NCBI RefSeq assembly: GCF_902713425.1
Contig: NC_081198.1
Coordinates: forward strand, 22,489,188-22,553,187
Origin: Acipenser ruthenus
Taxonomy: Eukaryota > Chordata > Actinopteri > Acipenseriformes > Acipenseridae
DNA: 64,000 nt
Direction of reading: 5' to 3'
Below are positions 42,692 through 55,266 of the stretch, in pieces (positions within the stretch are counted from its first letter, which is position 1; every line of letters starts with the position of its first letter). The notes under the pieces are model-generated. The model saw only the letters and a list, made by a program, of their open reading frames with translations, had not been told where the DNA came from and made no database searches. The position numbers and the translations under genes are program-made.

Positions 42692-44637
42692 CTATGATTG
42701 GGAGGTCGGGACACTCTTCCTACTCTTAGCTCTACGCTTGCTTCGAGGGGGCTTGGGCTTATTTGCAACTCCCATCACCCCTGAGAAGGTACTCACTGCT
42801 GCCTCGTCCAAGAAGGCACCGTCTTTATATGCACAGTACGTGGAGTTGTTGGGGCTATTCAACTCCCCACAAGGTAAGTCTGGTGGAACTTGCTCAGGGC
42901 CCCTCGGAACGTGTGGGTCAGCTTTGTCCTGGGGGGGGGTTATGACAGACAGCATTCTTTGGCTGTTACCGTCTGTTGAATTGGAGCTGTTAGCAGACTT
43001 CTGGCTTACCGCGTCCAGGGGTATTCCCATGTCCTCCAGTGCTGTATCTAGGAGGACCTCTAGGGGGCCCCTGGTTTTGCCCATACAAGGGAGGGGGTCA
43101 AGGATGCTTTGAAGGGAGGCCCTTCGCTTGAAGAGGGTCATTGCTACAGAGGTACTGCTGGTCAGGGAAGGTGTTGACCCCGACCTCTCCCTCGGTGCAT
43201 TAGTGAACACCTCTTCTGCGAGGTGTGCTAGGGTTTGTGCCAACGACTGGGAAGGCTGGCTGGGGATGCCCTGGCTGGCTGCTACCTGCCCACTAGGCGG
43301 CAGTGTAGCCGTCCCACTCGCCTCCGTCTCTGCCTGCGAGGGCAAGACTGGGGACTTTGTGTGGACATTAGCTGGTTTTGGATCTATGGGGGCCACCTGC
43401 AACTTGCTGTCTTTGATCCTGATCTTCTTTCTTTTCCCCCCCTCGTCTCTACCCTTTCTTTTCCCCACCCTCTGCTGGTTCTTCACTCCCTTCCCCTCCT
43501 TCTCACTCTCACTTTCACTGTCGCTTTTGCTTTCCTCCCCCACGGACTCAATCCTTATGGCGTCATAACGAGAGCCGAGGGGGAGTGCTGGCGCTGAGAG
43601 GGCCCTACTCAGGGGGGGGCCGCTGCTGGGTCCGGGCTCCCTCCCTGACTCGTGTTCTGCATCAGAGGAGCTACTGGAGGAGCTAGTGGAGTGGCTGTTG
43701 TACTCTCTCTCTGGGCTGGGGGAAGGGGTCCTCGTAAAACGGGACATGTCTCGGGGGCGGGGGGGTGAGGGGGTGCTGGTGATGATGGTGGTGCTGAAGT
43801 CTGGGTCTTGGATACTGTTGGTGGTGATGTGGACTGATCTTTGTTACTTGCTCCCTCTTCCTGCTCAGGCCTAGGCTTGTTCATGTTTGCCTTGCTGGCT
43901 CTGGCCATGTTGGCATAGGAAGAGGGGCAGTCCTTAAACAGGTGCCCCTTCTTTCCACACAAATTGCACTGCCTCTCTTCTCTGCAGTGGCTGGTCTCGT
44001 GGGGGGCGCCGCAGTTCCTGCACTTGACTACAGTACACGCGGCCGCCAGGTGTCCTAATTCCCCACATTTCCTGCAGAGTTTTGGCATCCCATTATAGAA
44101 TACCAGCCCTCTGTTGGGCCCTAACACTATGGAGTTTGGAATGTGGCGGACGCCTCCAATGCCCGATGGATCAACATTAAGGCGTACCAGCCACTTTCTG
44201 GCTCCTGTCCAAACCCCATCTTCATCTGTAATTTTCCTCCCTTCTGATGACACCCTCCCATAGCGGTTAAGCCATGTTGTAATATCATAGTCGCTAACAG
44301 CCTCATTGAAAAATTGGACAGTAACAACTTTCATTTCTCTGTCTGTCAGTGCATCCACACAAAATTCTTTGTATGGAGCGAGATATTTATTCTCCCCCCA
44401 AAAGGACCACATTTCTTGTAACTTTTGGGGGTTCCTAAAACTGACCTCAAACACTTCCTTAAGCCCTGGCAATTTCACCAAACAATTCAAGTCAGAAGGG
44501 GAAAAACCCATACCCCTCTGAAGAATGGTCCGGCTGAACTCCAGTCTCGTCAGTCCTGGTTCCGTTTCATCTTGCTTGTTTCTTGTGAAGCGCACCGCAT
44601 TGTGCCTCCTGGTTTCCTGGGTTGGCCGGAACGCCAT
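42692..44637 (-). pseudogene. K6 ORF1, split into two overlapping frames at C run (i)
   Basis: Upstream frame 44637-43609 (342 aa; N-terminal domain, three knuckles, then a Pro-rich tail read out of frame). Downstream frame 43747-42692 (351 aa), which begins MSRFTRTPSPS just after the run and goes to the normal end SVPTSQS. C run (i) has five bases. K7 has the same arrangement. It could be a one-base loss or a true two-frame layout. Confidence 0.85.
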
Positions 44638-45670
44638 CCTTCAGCTGGCTCCTCCGATTGGGGTGGGAGAAGCCTCTGGACGTCCGGGTTGTCTCTCTCT
44701 ACGGAAAAGAGACAACGTAAGCAGCAAATCTGGGCAGTTGAAGGAACTATTACTTTAGTCCCTGAGGAGATGGTCGCCTCGCAAGAGGGACCCCCTCCCC
44801 AGGTGAACGGTGTCCTTCCCTGGCGGAGTAGGGGGCGCTGCTTGGCACCGAGACCACGTAGGAAGAATCGTGGCTGTGACGCCTCCTCGGGGTCCGGGGC
44901 CGCCCTCTGCTCCTCCCAGATGGCGCCCTCTGCTGGGCGCCTGCTGCTCTCTCGGTCTGGATCTCGATTACAATCAAGGGCTGGGGATGAGGTCGTCTAG
45001 GTCATCAAAGGGTCCTCAAAGGTCGTCTGGATGGTAGGTCCTCCTTCTCTCTAACTCCAGGAACGTCTGGAAAAGCCGGAACCGCCTGAAAAAGAAAAAA
45101 ACGGGAACCGCCTGAAAAAGAAAAAACTGCTCTCAACAGTCAACAAAATCTTGAAAGACCCTCGGCCTGGATTGGGCAAGCCAAAACCAGACTGAGCATT
45201 AGTCTTCCAAAAAGTTGCCGAGCTGAAGAAAGCCAGTCAAAAATAAAAAAAATTCTGTTCCTCCTCACCCGAACAAACCTCTCACAGACCCTCGGAGGGA
45301 GCGGGCAATGCCACTACCCTCTAAACCTTAGTCTTAGTAAGATTTATTCGAACTGAAGAGAAGCCAGAGTATATGGCTGGCTAAGAAGGACCTGGCATAG
45401 GGACATGTTCCACCACACTTGTCTGGTTAGCTGCATGCTCCCAGGAAACAAACTGCTGCTGTCTACATCATCACCACATGTGAATAAAAGAAAGAAAGAC
45501 AGCAAGAAAGAAAGAGAGAAAGAAAAAGAAAGAAAGAAAGAGAGAAAGAAAAAAAAAGAAGTAAAACGGCGGGAAAACTTGCATCAACACTGGCACTCTC
45601 CCTCCAGCAGGGGTAGACAAAATGCTCACAGGAGAGATCCAGATCTGACTTTGACCAACGTTAGAGAAAG

Positions 45671-45846
45671 GTGTGCACCGTTCCCGGAGGTACTGCAATA
45701 CCGGGCCGATGCGTGGAGTGGACGGAGCAAGCCCCTGTTCCATCTCCCGATTCCAAAAATCAATTTAATATTAAGATAAGAACAATTTAATATTAAGATA
45801 AGAACAGATACTACACTTGATCTTAGCCAAAAGGCCGAGAAGCGAT
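45671..45846 (-). pseudogene. U2 copy 15, rearranged (22-bp tandem duplication)
   Basis: It has the normal start, GTAGTA, Sm site and 3' end, and a PSE and 3' box, but the segment for stem IIa/IIb is replaced by two perfect 22-bp copies (45762-45783 and 45784-45805). The total is 176 nt. Loss of stem II should block U2 function; the promoter suggests it may still be transcribed. Confidence 0.92.
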
Positions 45847-46450
45847 GGCGACTTGGCCCTTGCCCGGGGCCCCCCAGCCCGGACGGCACAGGGGGATTCA
45901 AAGGTGGGTGCAAAATTTCAAGCACAAGCAGACCCCCAAAACACGGGCTGCTGCTTCCAGAGGGGAAATGTGCAATTTAAGCAGGAGAAAACAAAACAAA
46001 GCAAAAACACACACACATAACACCAAAAACAAAACATAAACTGGCGGAGTGCGTTTTACAAATAGTCATGCCAAGCTGCTATGCTGTGCAAGGTGCCTTG
46101 GGTAAGTACAACTGTGCCTCGCTGGCTGGCTGGCTTGCTAAGAAGGTCCTGGCATAGGGACATGTTCCACCACACTTGTCTGGTTAGCTGCATGCTCCCA
46201 GGAAACAACCTGCTGCTGTCTACATCATCACCACATGTGAATAAAAGAAAGAAAGACAGCAAGAAAGAAAGAGAGAAAGAAAGAGAGAAAGAGAGAAAGA
46301 AAGAGAGAAAGAAAGAAAGAGAGAAAGAAAAAAAAAAGAAGTAAAACGGCGGGAAAACTTGCATCAACACTGGCACTCTCCCTCCAGCAGGGGTAGACAA
46401 AATGCTCACAGGAGAGATCCAGATCTGACTTTGACCAACGTTAGAGAAAG

Positions 46451-46604
46451 GTGTGCACCGTTCCCGGAGGTACTGCAATACCGGGCCGATGTGTGGAGTG
46501 GACGGAGCAAGCCCCTGTTCCATCTCCCGATTCCAAAAATCAATTTAATATATGGTCCCCTGATAGGGGACGTATCAGATATTAAACTGATAAGAACAGA
46601 TACT
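46451..46604 (-). pseudogene. U2 remnant at the K7 3' junction (clean junction)
   Basis: U2 nt 35-188, promoterless, joined directly to K7 at 46604/46605 as at K6. One extra change (CpG to TpG type) near 46491. Confidence 0.95.
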
Positions 46605-47249
46605 CTTTTATTGAGATTTTACATTTTTTACATTTACACCCATTCGTTTTTTCATTCATTTTACATTTCTTTTAAAGATGACATTCATGCATACAGACAT
46701 ACATTTTGTTTTAAAAGCATTTAAAATACATTTAAAAACACCAAGACAATTGTGCTTTGTACATGGTTAAAACAGACACAGATTAAAATCAACATGAAAA
46801 AAACCTGTGCTGTTTTAAAAGTGACTGGAAAAAAAGAACCATCTATAAAAAACCAGTGCTTGTGAGGGCCGGGGAGTGCTCTCTAAAAAAGTTCAAAAGT
46901 GAACATAAACCTAGATCTAAAACAGGGACAGGGGAAAAGGGACAGTGTATAGAACAGTGAGTTAAAATTCTAAAATTTTAAAACACTTAAAATGTAACTT
47001 TTAATAGTTTACATTAAAAATCTTAAAGATACATAAAACAAAACAAAACAAAATCAAATAAAACATTCAACGTAAATCAAATAAAAGTCCATAAAACTGA
47101 AACAAAAAGACTACATAAAACCAGGGCACCGTTGAAAAAACGGTCATGCCAGCTAAAAAGGGCGGAATGCTGGCATGACAAAATAAATAAAAGGCTTAGC
47201 GGTGCCCCGTAGTCCCGCTCCTAGGAGCTAGCGGTTCCAGTTTTTTCCT

Positions 47250-50200
47250 TTATTCCATCTTCACGTCCTGAAGTCCGGCGATCCTCCACTCCGCGCAGGC
47301 CTTGTCCTTCCCGAGGGTCCGGATGTCCAGAATTACAAAGTCCTTGATAAGAGTTTGTGCCCTTCTGGTCGTGGTGATAGTGTCTAGCTCCTGCTTGTGA
47401 TAGACACAGACGTTACGGCCTTCCCACAGGATCTGCTTGACAACATTGATGACACGCCAAACGCACTTAGCTGTGCTGGTATCGATTCCTCCCGCAGGCC
47501 CATAGAGCACAGTCTCAGCGGTCATCTTGGCCGTGTCAGCAAACCTGTTTAGGAAGACAGAGACAGAGAGCCAGACACTGCCAGCCACATCACACTCCCA
47601 GAAGATATGGGCTGGTGTTTCTCTCTTGCGGCACTTTGCATAGGGGCATGTTTCTACTTGGGCTAGTCCCCTCCTGAACATGAACGCTCAAGTGGGGAGT
47701 GCACTGTGGACGGTGTTCCATGCTATATCCTTCTGGACATTACTGAGGCAGCTGTGAGACACATTCTCCCAGATTTTTTGGCTTTGGGTGAGGGAGAAAG
47801 TAGCTACTTTTTCAATTTCCTGGGAACCGGCAAGATATTTAGTTACAGCCTTGTATTCCCAGGAGGCCAATTTTGCTTTATCTAAGCCCAATTTATATAT
47901 AGTGTCCCTTAAGGTTCTATAATACAATGGGGGGTCCCAGGAGTACGGCACGGTGTTATCAATAGTGCAGAGGCCCAAGGCCCTGAGACAGGTGGCAAAA
48001 TAGAAACGATTCATGTAACATACCTTCCTGTCCAGGGCCTGGATGTTCTTGATAGTTTGCGTGAGCCCCTGCACTCGGGTGAGCTGCACAACGTCCGGGA
48101 CCCCCTTACCTCCCTTCTTGTCGGCTTTACTCAGGGTGGCTCGCTTTACCCTCTCCATCTTGCTGCCCCAGATAAAGCGGTGGATAATGCGGTCCACCAC
48201 TTTTTTGGTGGTCCTGTCTGGGGGAAAGATTTTTCCTACATAAGAGAGGATGGGGAACAGTATAGACTTGGTTATTAATACTCTACCCGTCATTGTTAAG
48301 GATCTTGTGCTCCATCCGCCAATCTTTTTACGGACCTGGTTAATGGCCGCCGTCCAGCTCTGGGCCCCCGAGCTATTGTTCTCGAAAATGAGGCCCAGAA
48401 TCTTGATTTTGTCCTTTTTGACAGAGTACATGTCCGACAGTTCCCTATCTACCTGCCAATTTTTAGACACGTAGACTTCGCTCTTGGACTTATTAATCAC
48501 TGCCCCGGTCGCCGTGCAGTACTTCTCAAGGATATTACTTATCCGAGGTACCGACGATGTGTTGGTGCAAATGAGTGACACATCGTCCATATATGCTGTT
48601 GTTTTGACCTGGACCCCGTTGGATCCAGGCAGCTGGAAACCAGTTATATTGGTATCCCTACGAATTGCCTGCAGGAGGGGTTCAATGCACACGACATATA
48701 GCAGTGGGGATAGTGGGCAACCCTGTCTGACCCCTGACTGGATAGATATTTTACCAGTCAGGTGCCTGTTCACCAAGACTCGGGTACTAATGTTTGTATA
48801 TATGGTTTTAACCCACTCCCTAAGTCCAGGAGCGAATTTCATCTGGTCCATCACTTTGTACATATATTCATGGCTTACCCTATCGAACGCCTTCTCCTGG
48901 TCAAGGTTGAACAGGCAGAGGGGATGGTTCCGTTCTCTAGAATAAGCCAGAATGTCCCTTGTTAACATTAAAATATCCGTGATGGACCTCCCTGGGACGC
49001 CACAAGCCTGGTCGGGGCCAATGACCAAAGGGAGGTGTACTTGTAGCCGGAGCATCAGAGCTTTGGCTAGTATCTTGTAATCCACGCAAAGGAGGCTGAT
49101 TGGGCGCCAATTCCGTAGATCTTTAACTTCCCCTTTCTTATGAAGGAGAGTAATTACACTCTCCCGCATAGAAGGGCCCAACCGCTTCTCCCTGTAGACC
49201 GCTCTGTAGACCTCCGCTAAATGGACTTTTAGCATGTCCCAAAAAAGATGGTAATACTCACCCGGGATGCCATCTGGACCTGGCGTCTTACCGGTGTTCA
49301 TGGTCTTAACCGCCTGGGTGAGCTCCTCCAGCGTGAGTTCTGGGTCCTTCTCCTCCTCCTCGTCGTCCCGCACTGAGTCAGGCTCCAACTGGCTCAGGAA
49401 CCACTCTATCAGGGTGTCATCTGTAGCTTTGATGTTATATAGGTCCCTATAGAAGTTCTCTACCACTTTTTTCACTCCCTCACTATCCTCTACTATCCTC
49501 CCCCTGCTGTCGAGCATGGAGACATCAAGTGCCGCTTCTCCCTCGTTTTCTGGAAGAAGAAGCGAGTACACTTTTCGTCTTCCTCCATTTTTTGCACTTT
49601 TGCATTGTGCATGACCTTTCGTTGTTCCTCCCTACAAAGCACTGAAAGATCTAGCTTGGTCTGGGCTATCTCGTCGCTTACAGGGAACCCCCGAAGCTGA
49701 AGCAGGCTCAGATGCTGGAGGGCAGCATTCAGGTGTTTATATTTGGCCCTCCTTTCTTTTGCTTTCCTCTTGCCTGCTGCTATGAAATAACCCTTAGTTC
49801 TGATTTTGACCATCTCCCACCACTCTATAGGGGAGTTGAATAGGTCACGCAAAGTGGTCCACTCAACAAGCCTGCTCTTATAGGCTGCAGCTATGGAGGG
49901 GTCATCGAGTAAGGAGGTGTTTAATTTCCAAACCCCTGACCCCATCTGGGAGGTCTGAGGGACCTGCAATGTTACCTGCAGGAGCCTATGGTCAGAGAAG
50001 AAGACGGCCTGGGTGTCTACTGCCGTCTTCGTAAGGGAGCTGGTATGCAGGACGAGATCTATACGGGAGAAGGAGGTCCCAGATGAGCTCACCCAGGTAA
50101 AGGGAGGCACCAGGTCCTTACCTGCATCACACAGGGAGAAATCAGATATTACGGAGGACAAAACTCTACTAGAGCGGTCGTTGCGTGGCCTGCTCCGGTC

Positions 50201-50692
50201 TACGTCCCTCAGAGCACAATTGAAGTCACCTGACACGATGACGGGTACGTTCCCCAGCAGGAGTGGACGCAGCTGTGGAAAAAATTGAACTCTTTCGTTT
50301 TGGTTAGTGGGTGCGTAGACATTGACCAGTCTGAGGGGAGTGTTGTTGTATGTCACATCCACGCTCAGAATTCTACCAGGTTCTACCTCCCTGCTGCTGC
50401 GGGAGGTAATAAATGGGTTTTTAAACAGGATACCTACTCCGTCGGCTCTGGCTATGTTGGAGCCCGACCAGAAGGAGTCCCCCAGGGTCCAAGTCTCCTT
50501 CAGGTCCCTATAATCAGGGCTCGACGAAATACCACACTCCTGCAGAAAGATGAGATCTGCTTTCAAGTTAGCTAGATAGTTTAGTACATCAAATCTTTTT
50601 TGTGTCTCCCTGATGCTCCTGACATTAACAGACACACATATCAGGGCCATCAGGGTAGCTAACAAGAAAAGGAGTCGCTGCGTCCACCCCAT
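47250..50692 (-). pseudogene. K7 ORF2, one stop and one frameshift
   Basis: Three frames together cover the whole gene. A CGA to TGA change (CpG decay) at about 47689 stops it 144 codons from the end, before the C-terminal finger. A one-base deletion near 49520 shifts the frame between endonuclease and RT (399-aa frame 50692-49493). YMDD and SDH are otherwise kept. Confidence 0.93.
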
Positions 50693-50697
50693 AGCGA

Positions 50698-52643
50698 CTA
50701 TGATTGGGAGGTCGGGACACTCTTCCTACTCTTAGCTCTACGCTTGCTTCGAGGGGGCTTGGGCTTATTTGCAACTCCCATCACCCCTGAGAAGGTACTC
50801 ACTGCTGCCTCGTCCAAGAAGGCACCGTCTTTATATGCACAGTACGTGGAGTTGTTGGGGCTATTCAACTCCCCACAAGGTAAGTCTGGTGGAACTTGCT
50901 CAGGGCCCCTCGGAACGTGTGGGTCAGCTTTGTCCTGGGGGGGGGTTATGACAGACAGCATTCTTTGGCTGTTACCGTCTGTTGAATTGGAGCTGTTAGC
51001 AGACTTCTGGCTTACCGCGTCCAGGGGTATTCCCATGTCCTCCAGTGCTGTATCTAGGAGGACCTCTAGGGGGCCCCTGGTTTTGCCCATACAAGGGAGG
51101 GGGTCAAGGATGCTTTGAAGGGAGGCCCTTCGCTTGAAGAGGGTCATTGCTACCGAGGTACTGCTGGTCAGGGAAGGTGTTGACCCCGACCTCTCCCTCG
51201 GTGCATTAGTGAACACCTCTTCTGCGAGGTGTGCTAGGGTTTGTGCCAACGACTGGGAAGGCTGGCTGGGGATGCCCTGGCTGGCTGCTACCTGCCCACT
51301 AGGCGGCAGTGTAGCCGTCCCACTCGCCTCCGTCGCTGCCTGCGAGGGCAAGACTGGGGACTTTGTGTGGACATTAGCTGGTTTTGGATCTATGGGGGCC
51401 ACCTGCAACTTGCTGTCTTTGATCCTGATCTTCTTTCTATTCCCCCCCTCGTCTCTACCCTTTCTTTTCCCCACCCTCTGCTGGTTCTTCACTCCCTTCC
51501 CCTCCTTCTCACTCTCACTTTCACTGTCGCTTTCGCTTTCCTCCCCCACGGACTCAATCCTTATGGCGTCATAACGAGAGCCGAGGGGGAGTGCTGGCGC
51601 TGAGAGGGCCCTACTCAGGGGGGGGCCGCTGCTGGGTCCGGGCTCCCTCCCTGACTCGTGTTCTGCATCAGAGGAGCTACTGGAGGAGCTAGTGGAGTGG
51701 CTGTTGTACTCTCTCTCTGGGCTGGGGGAAGGGGTCCTCGTAAAACGGGACATGTCTCGGGGGCGGGGGGGTGAGGGGGTGCTGGTGATGATGGTGGTGC
51801 TGGAGTCTGGGTCTTGGATTCTGTTGGTGGTGATGTGGACTGATCTTTGTTACTTGCTCCCTCTTCCTGCTCAGGCCTAGGCTTGTTCATGTTTGCCTTG
51901 CTGGCTCTGGCCATGTTGGCATAGGAAGAGGGGCAGTCCTTAAACAGGTGCCCCTTCTTTCCACACAAATTGCACTGCCTCTCTTCTCTGCAGTGGCTGG
52001 TCTCGTGGGGGGCGCCGCAGTTCCTGCACTTGACTACAGTACACGCGGCCGTCAGGTGTCCTAATTCCCCACATTTCCTGCAGAGTTTTGGCATCCCATT
52101 ATAGAATACCAGCCCTCTGTTGGGCCCTAACACTATGGAGTTTGGAATGTGGCGGACGCCTCCAATGCCCGATGGATCAACATTAAGGCGTACCAGCCAC
52201 TTTCTGGCTCCTGTCCAAACCCCATCTTCGTCTGTAATTTTCCTCCCTTCTGATGACACCCTCCCATAGCGGTTAAGCCATGTTGTAATATCATAGTCGC
52301 TAACAGCCTCATTGAAAAATTGGACAGTAACAACTTTCATTTCTCTGTCTGTCAGTGCATCCACACAAAATTCTTTGTATGGAGCGAGATATTTATTCTC
52401 CCCCCAAAAGGACCACATTTCTTGTAACTTTTGGGGGTTCCTAAAACTGACCTCAAACACTTCCTTAAGCCCTGGCAATTTCACCAAACAATTCAAGTCA
52501 GAAGGGGAAAAACCCATACCCCTCTGAAGAATGGTCCGGCTGAACTCCAGTCTCGTCAGTCCTGGTTCCGTTTCATCTTGCTTGTTTCTTGTGAAGCGCA
52601 CCGCATTGTGCCTCCTGGTTTCCTGGGTTGGCCAGAACGCCAT
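50698..52643 (-). pseudogene. K7 ORF1, split at C run (i)
   Basis: Frames 52643-51615 (342 aa) and 51753-50698 (351 aa), the same arrangement as K6. Residue 4 is W instead of R (MAFW), and a few other substitutions are scattered. Three knuckles kept. Confidence 0.85.
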
Positions 52644-53675
52644 CCTTCAGCTGGCTCCTCCGATTGGGGTGGGAGAAGCCTCTGGACGTCCGGGTTGTCT
52701 CTCTCTACGGAAAAGAGACAACGTAAGCAGCAAATCTGGGCAGTTGAAGGAACTATTACTTTAGTCCCTGAGGAGATGGTCGCCTCTCAAGAGGGACCCC
52801 CTCCCCAGGTGAACGGTGTCCTTCCCTGGCGGAGTAGGGGGCGCTGCTTGGCACCGAGACCACGTAGGAAGAATCGTGGCTGTGACGCCTCCTCGGGGTC
52901 CGGGGCCGCCCTCTGCTCCTCCCAGATGGCGCCCTCTGCTGGGCGCCTGCTGCTCTCTCGGTCTGGATCTCGATTACAATCAAGGGCTGGGGATGAGGTC
53001 GTCTAGGTCATCAAAGGGTCCTCAAAGGTCGTCTGGATGGTAGGTCCTCCTTCTCTCTAACTCCAGGAACGTCTGGAAAAGCCGGAACCGCCTGAAAAAG
53101 AAAAAAACGGGAACCGCCTGAAAAAGAAAAAACTGCTCTCAACAGTCAACAAAATCTTGAAAGACCCTCGGCCTGGATTGGGCAAGCCAAAACCAGACTG
53201 AGCATTAGTCTTCCAAAAAGTTGCCGAGCTGAAGAAAGCCAGTCAAAAATAAAAAAAATTCTGTTCCTCCTCACCCGAACAAACCTCTCACAGACCCTCG
53301 GAGGGAGCGGGCAATGCCACTACCCTCTAAGCCTTAGTCTTAGAAAGATTTATTCGAACTGAAGAGAAGCCAGAGTATATGGCTGGCTAAGAAGGACCTG
53401 GCATAGGGACATGTTCCACCACACTTGTCTGGTTAGCTGCATGCTCCCAGGAAACAAACTGCTGCTGTCTACATCATCATCACATGTGAATAAAAGAAAG
53501 AAAGACAGCAAGAAAGAAAGAGAGAAAGAAAGAGAAAGAAAGAAAGAGAGAAAGAAAAAAAAGAAGTAAAACGGCGGGAAAACTTGCATCAACACTGGCA
53601 CTCTCCCTCCAGCAGGGGTAGACAAAATGCTCACAGGAGAGATCCAGATCTGACTTTGACCAACGTTAGAGAAAG

Positions 53676-53863
53676 GTGTGCACCGTTCCCGGAGGTACTG
53701 CAATACCGGGCCGATGCGTGGAGTGGACGGAGCAAGCCCCTGTTCCATCTCCCGATTCCAAAAATCAATTTAATATATGGTCCCCTGATAGGGGACGTAT
53801 CAGATATTAAACTGATAAGAACAGATACTACACTTGATCTTAGCCAAAAGGCCGAGAAGCGAT
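53676..53863 (-). ncRNA. RNU2: U2 snRNA gene, copy 17 (intact)
   Basis: Full length with PSE at 53912-53934 and 3' box; reads towards K7. It shares an upstream variant near 53989 (aatgttcaa) with copy 18, so the two probably arose by recent duplication. Confidence 0.96.
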
Positions 53864-54463
53864 GGCGACTTGGCCCTTGCCCGGGGCCCCCCAGCCCGGA
53901 CGGCACAGGGGGATTCAAAGGTGGGTGCAAAATTCCAAGCACAAGCAGACCCCCAAAAAACGGGCTGCTGCTTCCAGAGGGGAAATGTTCAATTTAAGCA
54001 GGAGAAAACAAAACAAAGCAAAAACACACACATAACACCAAAAACAAAACATAAACTGGCGGAGTGCGTCTTACAAATAGTCATGCCAAGCTGCTATGCT
54101 GTGCAAGGTGCCTTGGGTAACTACAACTGTGCCTCGCTGGCTGGCTGGCTTGCTAAGAAGGTCCTGGCATAGGGACATGTTCCACCACACTTGTCTGTTT
54201 AGCTGCATGCTCCCAGGAAACAACCTGCTGCTGTCTACATCATCACCACATGTGAATAAAAGAAAGAAAGACAGCAAGAAAGAAAGAGAGAAAGAAAGAG
54301 AGAAAGAGAGAAAGAAAGAGAGAAAGAAAGAAAGAGAGAAAGAAAAAAAAGAAGTAAAACGGCGGGAAAACTTGCATCAACACTGGCACTCTCCCTCCAG
54401 CAGGGGTAGACAAAATGCTCACAGGAGAGATCCAGATCTGACTTTGACCAACGTTAGAGAAAG

Positions 54464-54651
54464 GTGTGCACCGTTCCCGGAGGTACTGCAATACCGGGCC
54501 GATGCGTGGAGTGGACGGAGCAAGCCCCTGTTCCATCTCCCGATTCCAAAAATCAATTTAATATATGGTCCCCTGATAGGGGACGTATCAGATATTAAAC
54601 TGATAAGAACAGATACTACACTTGATCTTAGCCAAAAGGCCGAGAAGCGAT
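54464..54651 (-). ncRNA. RNU2: U2 snRNA gene, copy 18 (intact)
   Basis: Full length, 788 bp from copy 17, with PSE and 3' box. With copy 17 this makes a gap that holds two complete U2 genes. Confidence 0.96.
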
Positions 54652-55252
54652 GGCGACTTGGCCCTTGCCCGGGGCCCCCCAGCCCGGACGGCACAGGGGG
54701 ATTCAAAGGTGGGTGCAAAATTCCAAGCACAAGCAGAACCCCAAAAAACGGGCTGCTGCTTCCAGAGGGGAAATGTTCAATTTAAGCAGGAGGAAACAAA
54801 ACAAAGCAAAAACACACACATAACACCAAAAACAAAACATAAACTGGCGGAGTGCGTCTTACAAATAGTCATGCCAAGCTGCTATGCTGTGCAAGGTGCC
54901 TTGGGTAACTACAACTGTGCCTCGCTGGCTGGCTGGCTTGCTAAGAAGGTCCTGGCATAGGGACATGTTCCACCACACTTGTCTGGTTAGCTGCATGCTC
55001 CCAGGAAACAACCTGCTGCTGTCTACATCATCACCACATGTGAATAAAAGAAAGAAAGACAGCAAGAAAGAAAGAGAGAAAGAAAGAGAGAAAGAGAGAA
55101 AGAAAGAGAGAAAGAAAGAAAGAGAGAAAGAAAAAAAAAGAAGTAAAACGGCGGGAAAACTTGCATCAACACTGGCACTCTCCCTCCAGCAGGGGTAGAC
55201 AAAATGCTCACAGGAGAGATCCAGATCTGACTTTGACCAACGTTAGAGAAAG

Positions 55253-55266
55253 GTGTGCACCGTTCC
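55253..55266 (-). pseudogene. U2 3'-end stub at the K8 junction
   Basis: Only the last 14 or so nt of U2, plus the downstream 3' box, remain. A 16-bp fold-back (ccacgt/acgtgg) sits at the join with ORF2 DNA of K8. Confidence 0.88.

Larger units (their letters stand above)
38598..45374 (-). mobile_element. K6: near full-length Keno-like LINE with clean 3' junction
   Basis: 6.78 kb. The 3' terminus reads CTCAATAAAAG followed at once by U2 AGTATCTG. ORF2 is open; ORF1 needs one base at C run (i). Structurally the best preserved copy. Confidence 0.95.
8476..53380 (-). repeat. Higher-order repeat of about 8.0 kb: LINE plus U2 pair
   Basis: The 5' boundaries of full copies fall at 8475, 16509, 29393, 37378, 45374 and 53380. 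Adjacent intact units are 8034, 7985, 7996 and 8006 bp apart. The K3/K4 interval is irregular because K3 is deleted. Each regular unit has the element, a U2 remnant, an intact (or nearly intact) U2 gene and the same spacer join. Confidence 0.88.
46605..53380 (-). mobile_element. K7: near full-length Keno-like LINE, ORF2 broken twice, mosaic
   Basis: 6.78 kb with clean 3' junction. The 3' UTR carries K5/K6-type variants while ORF2 carries K4-type variants (WDMLKV, ALQHL), so this copy looks recombinant. Confidence 0.93.
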
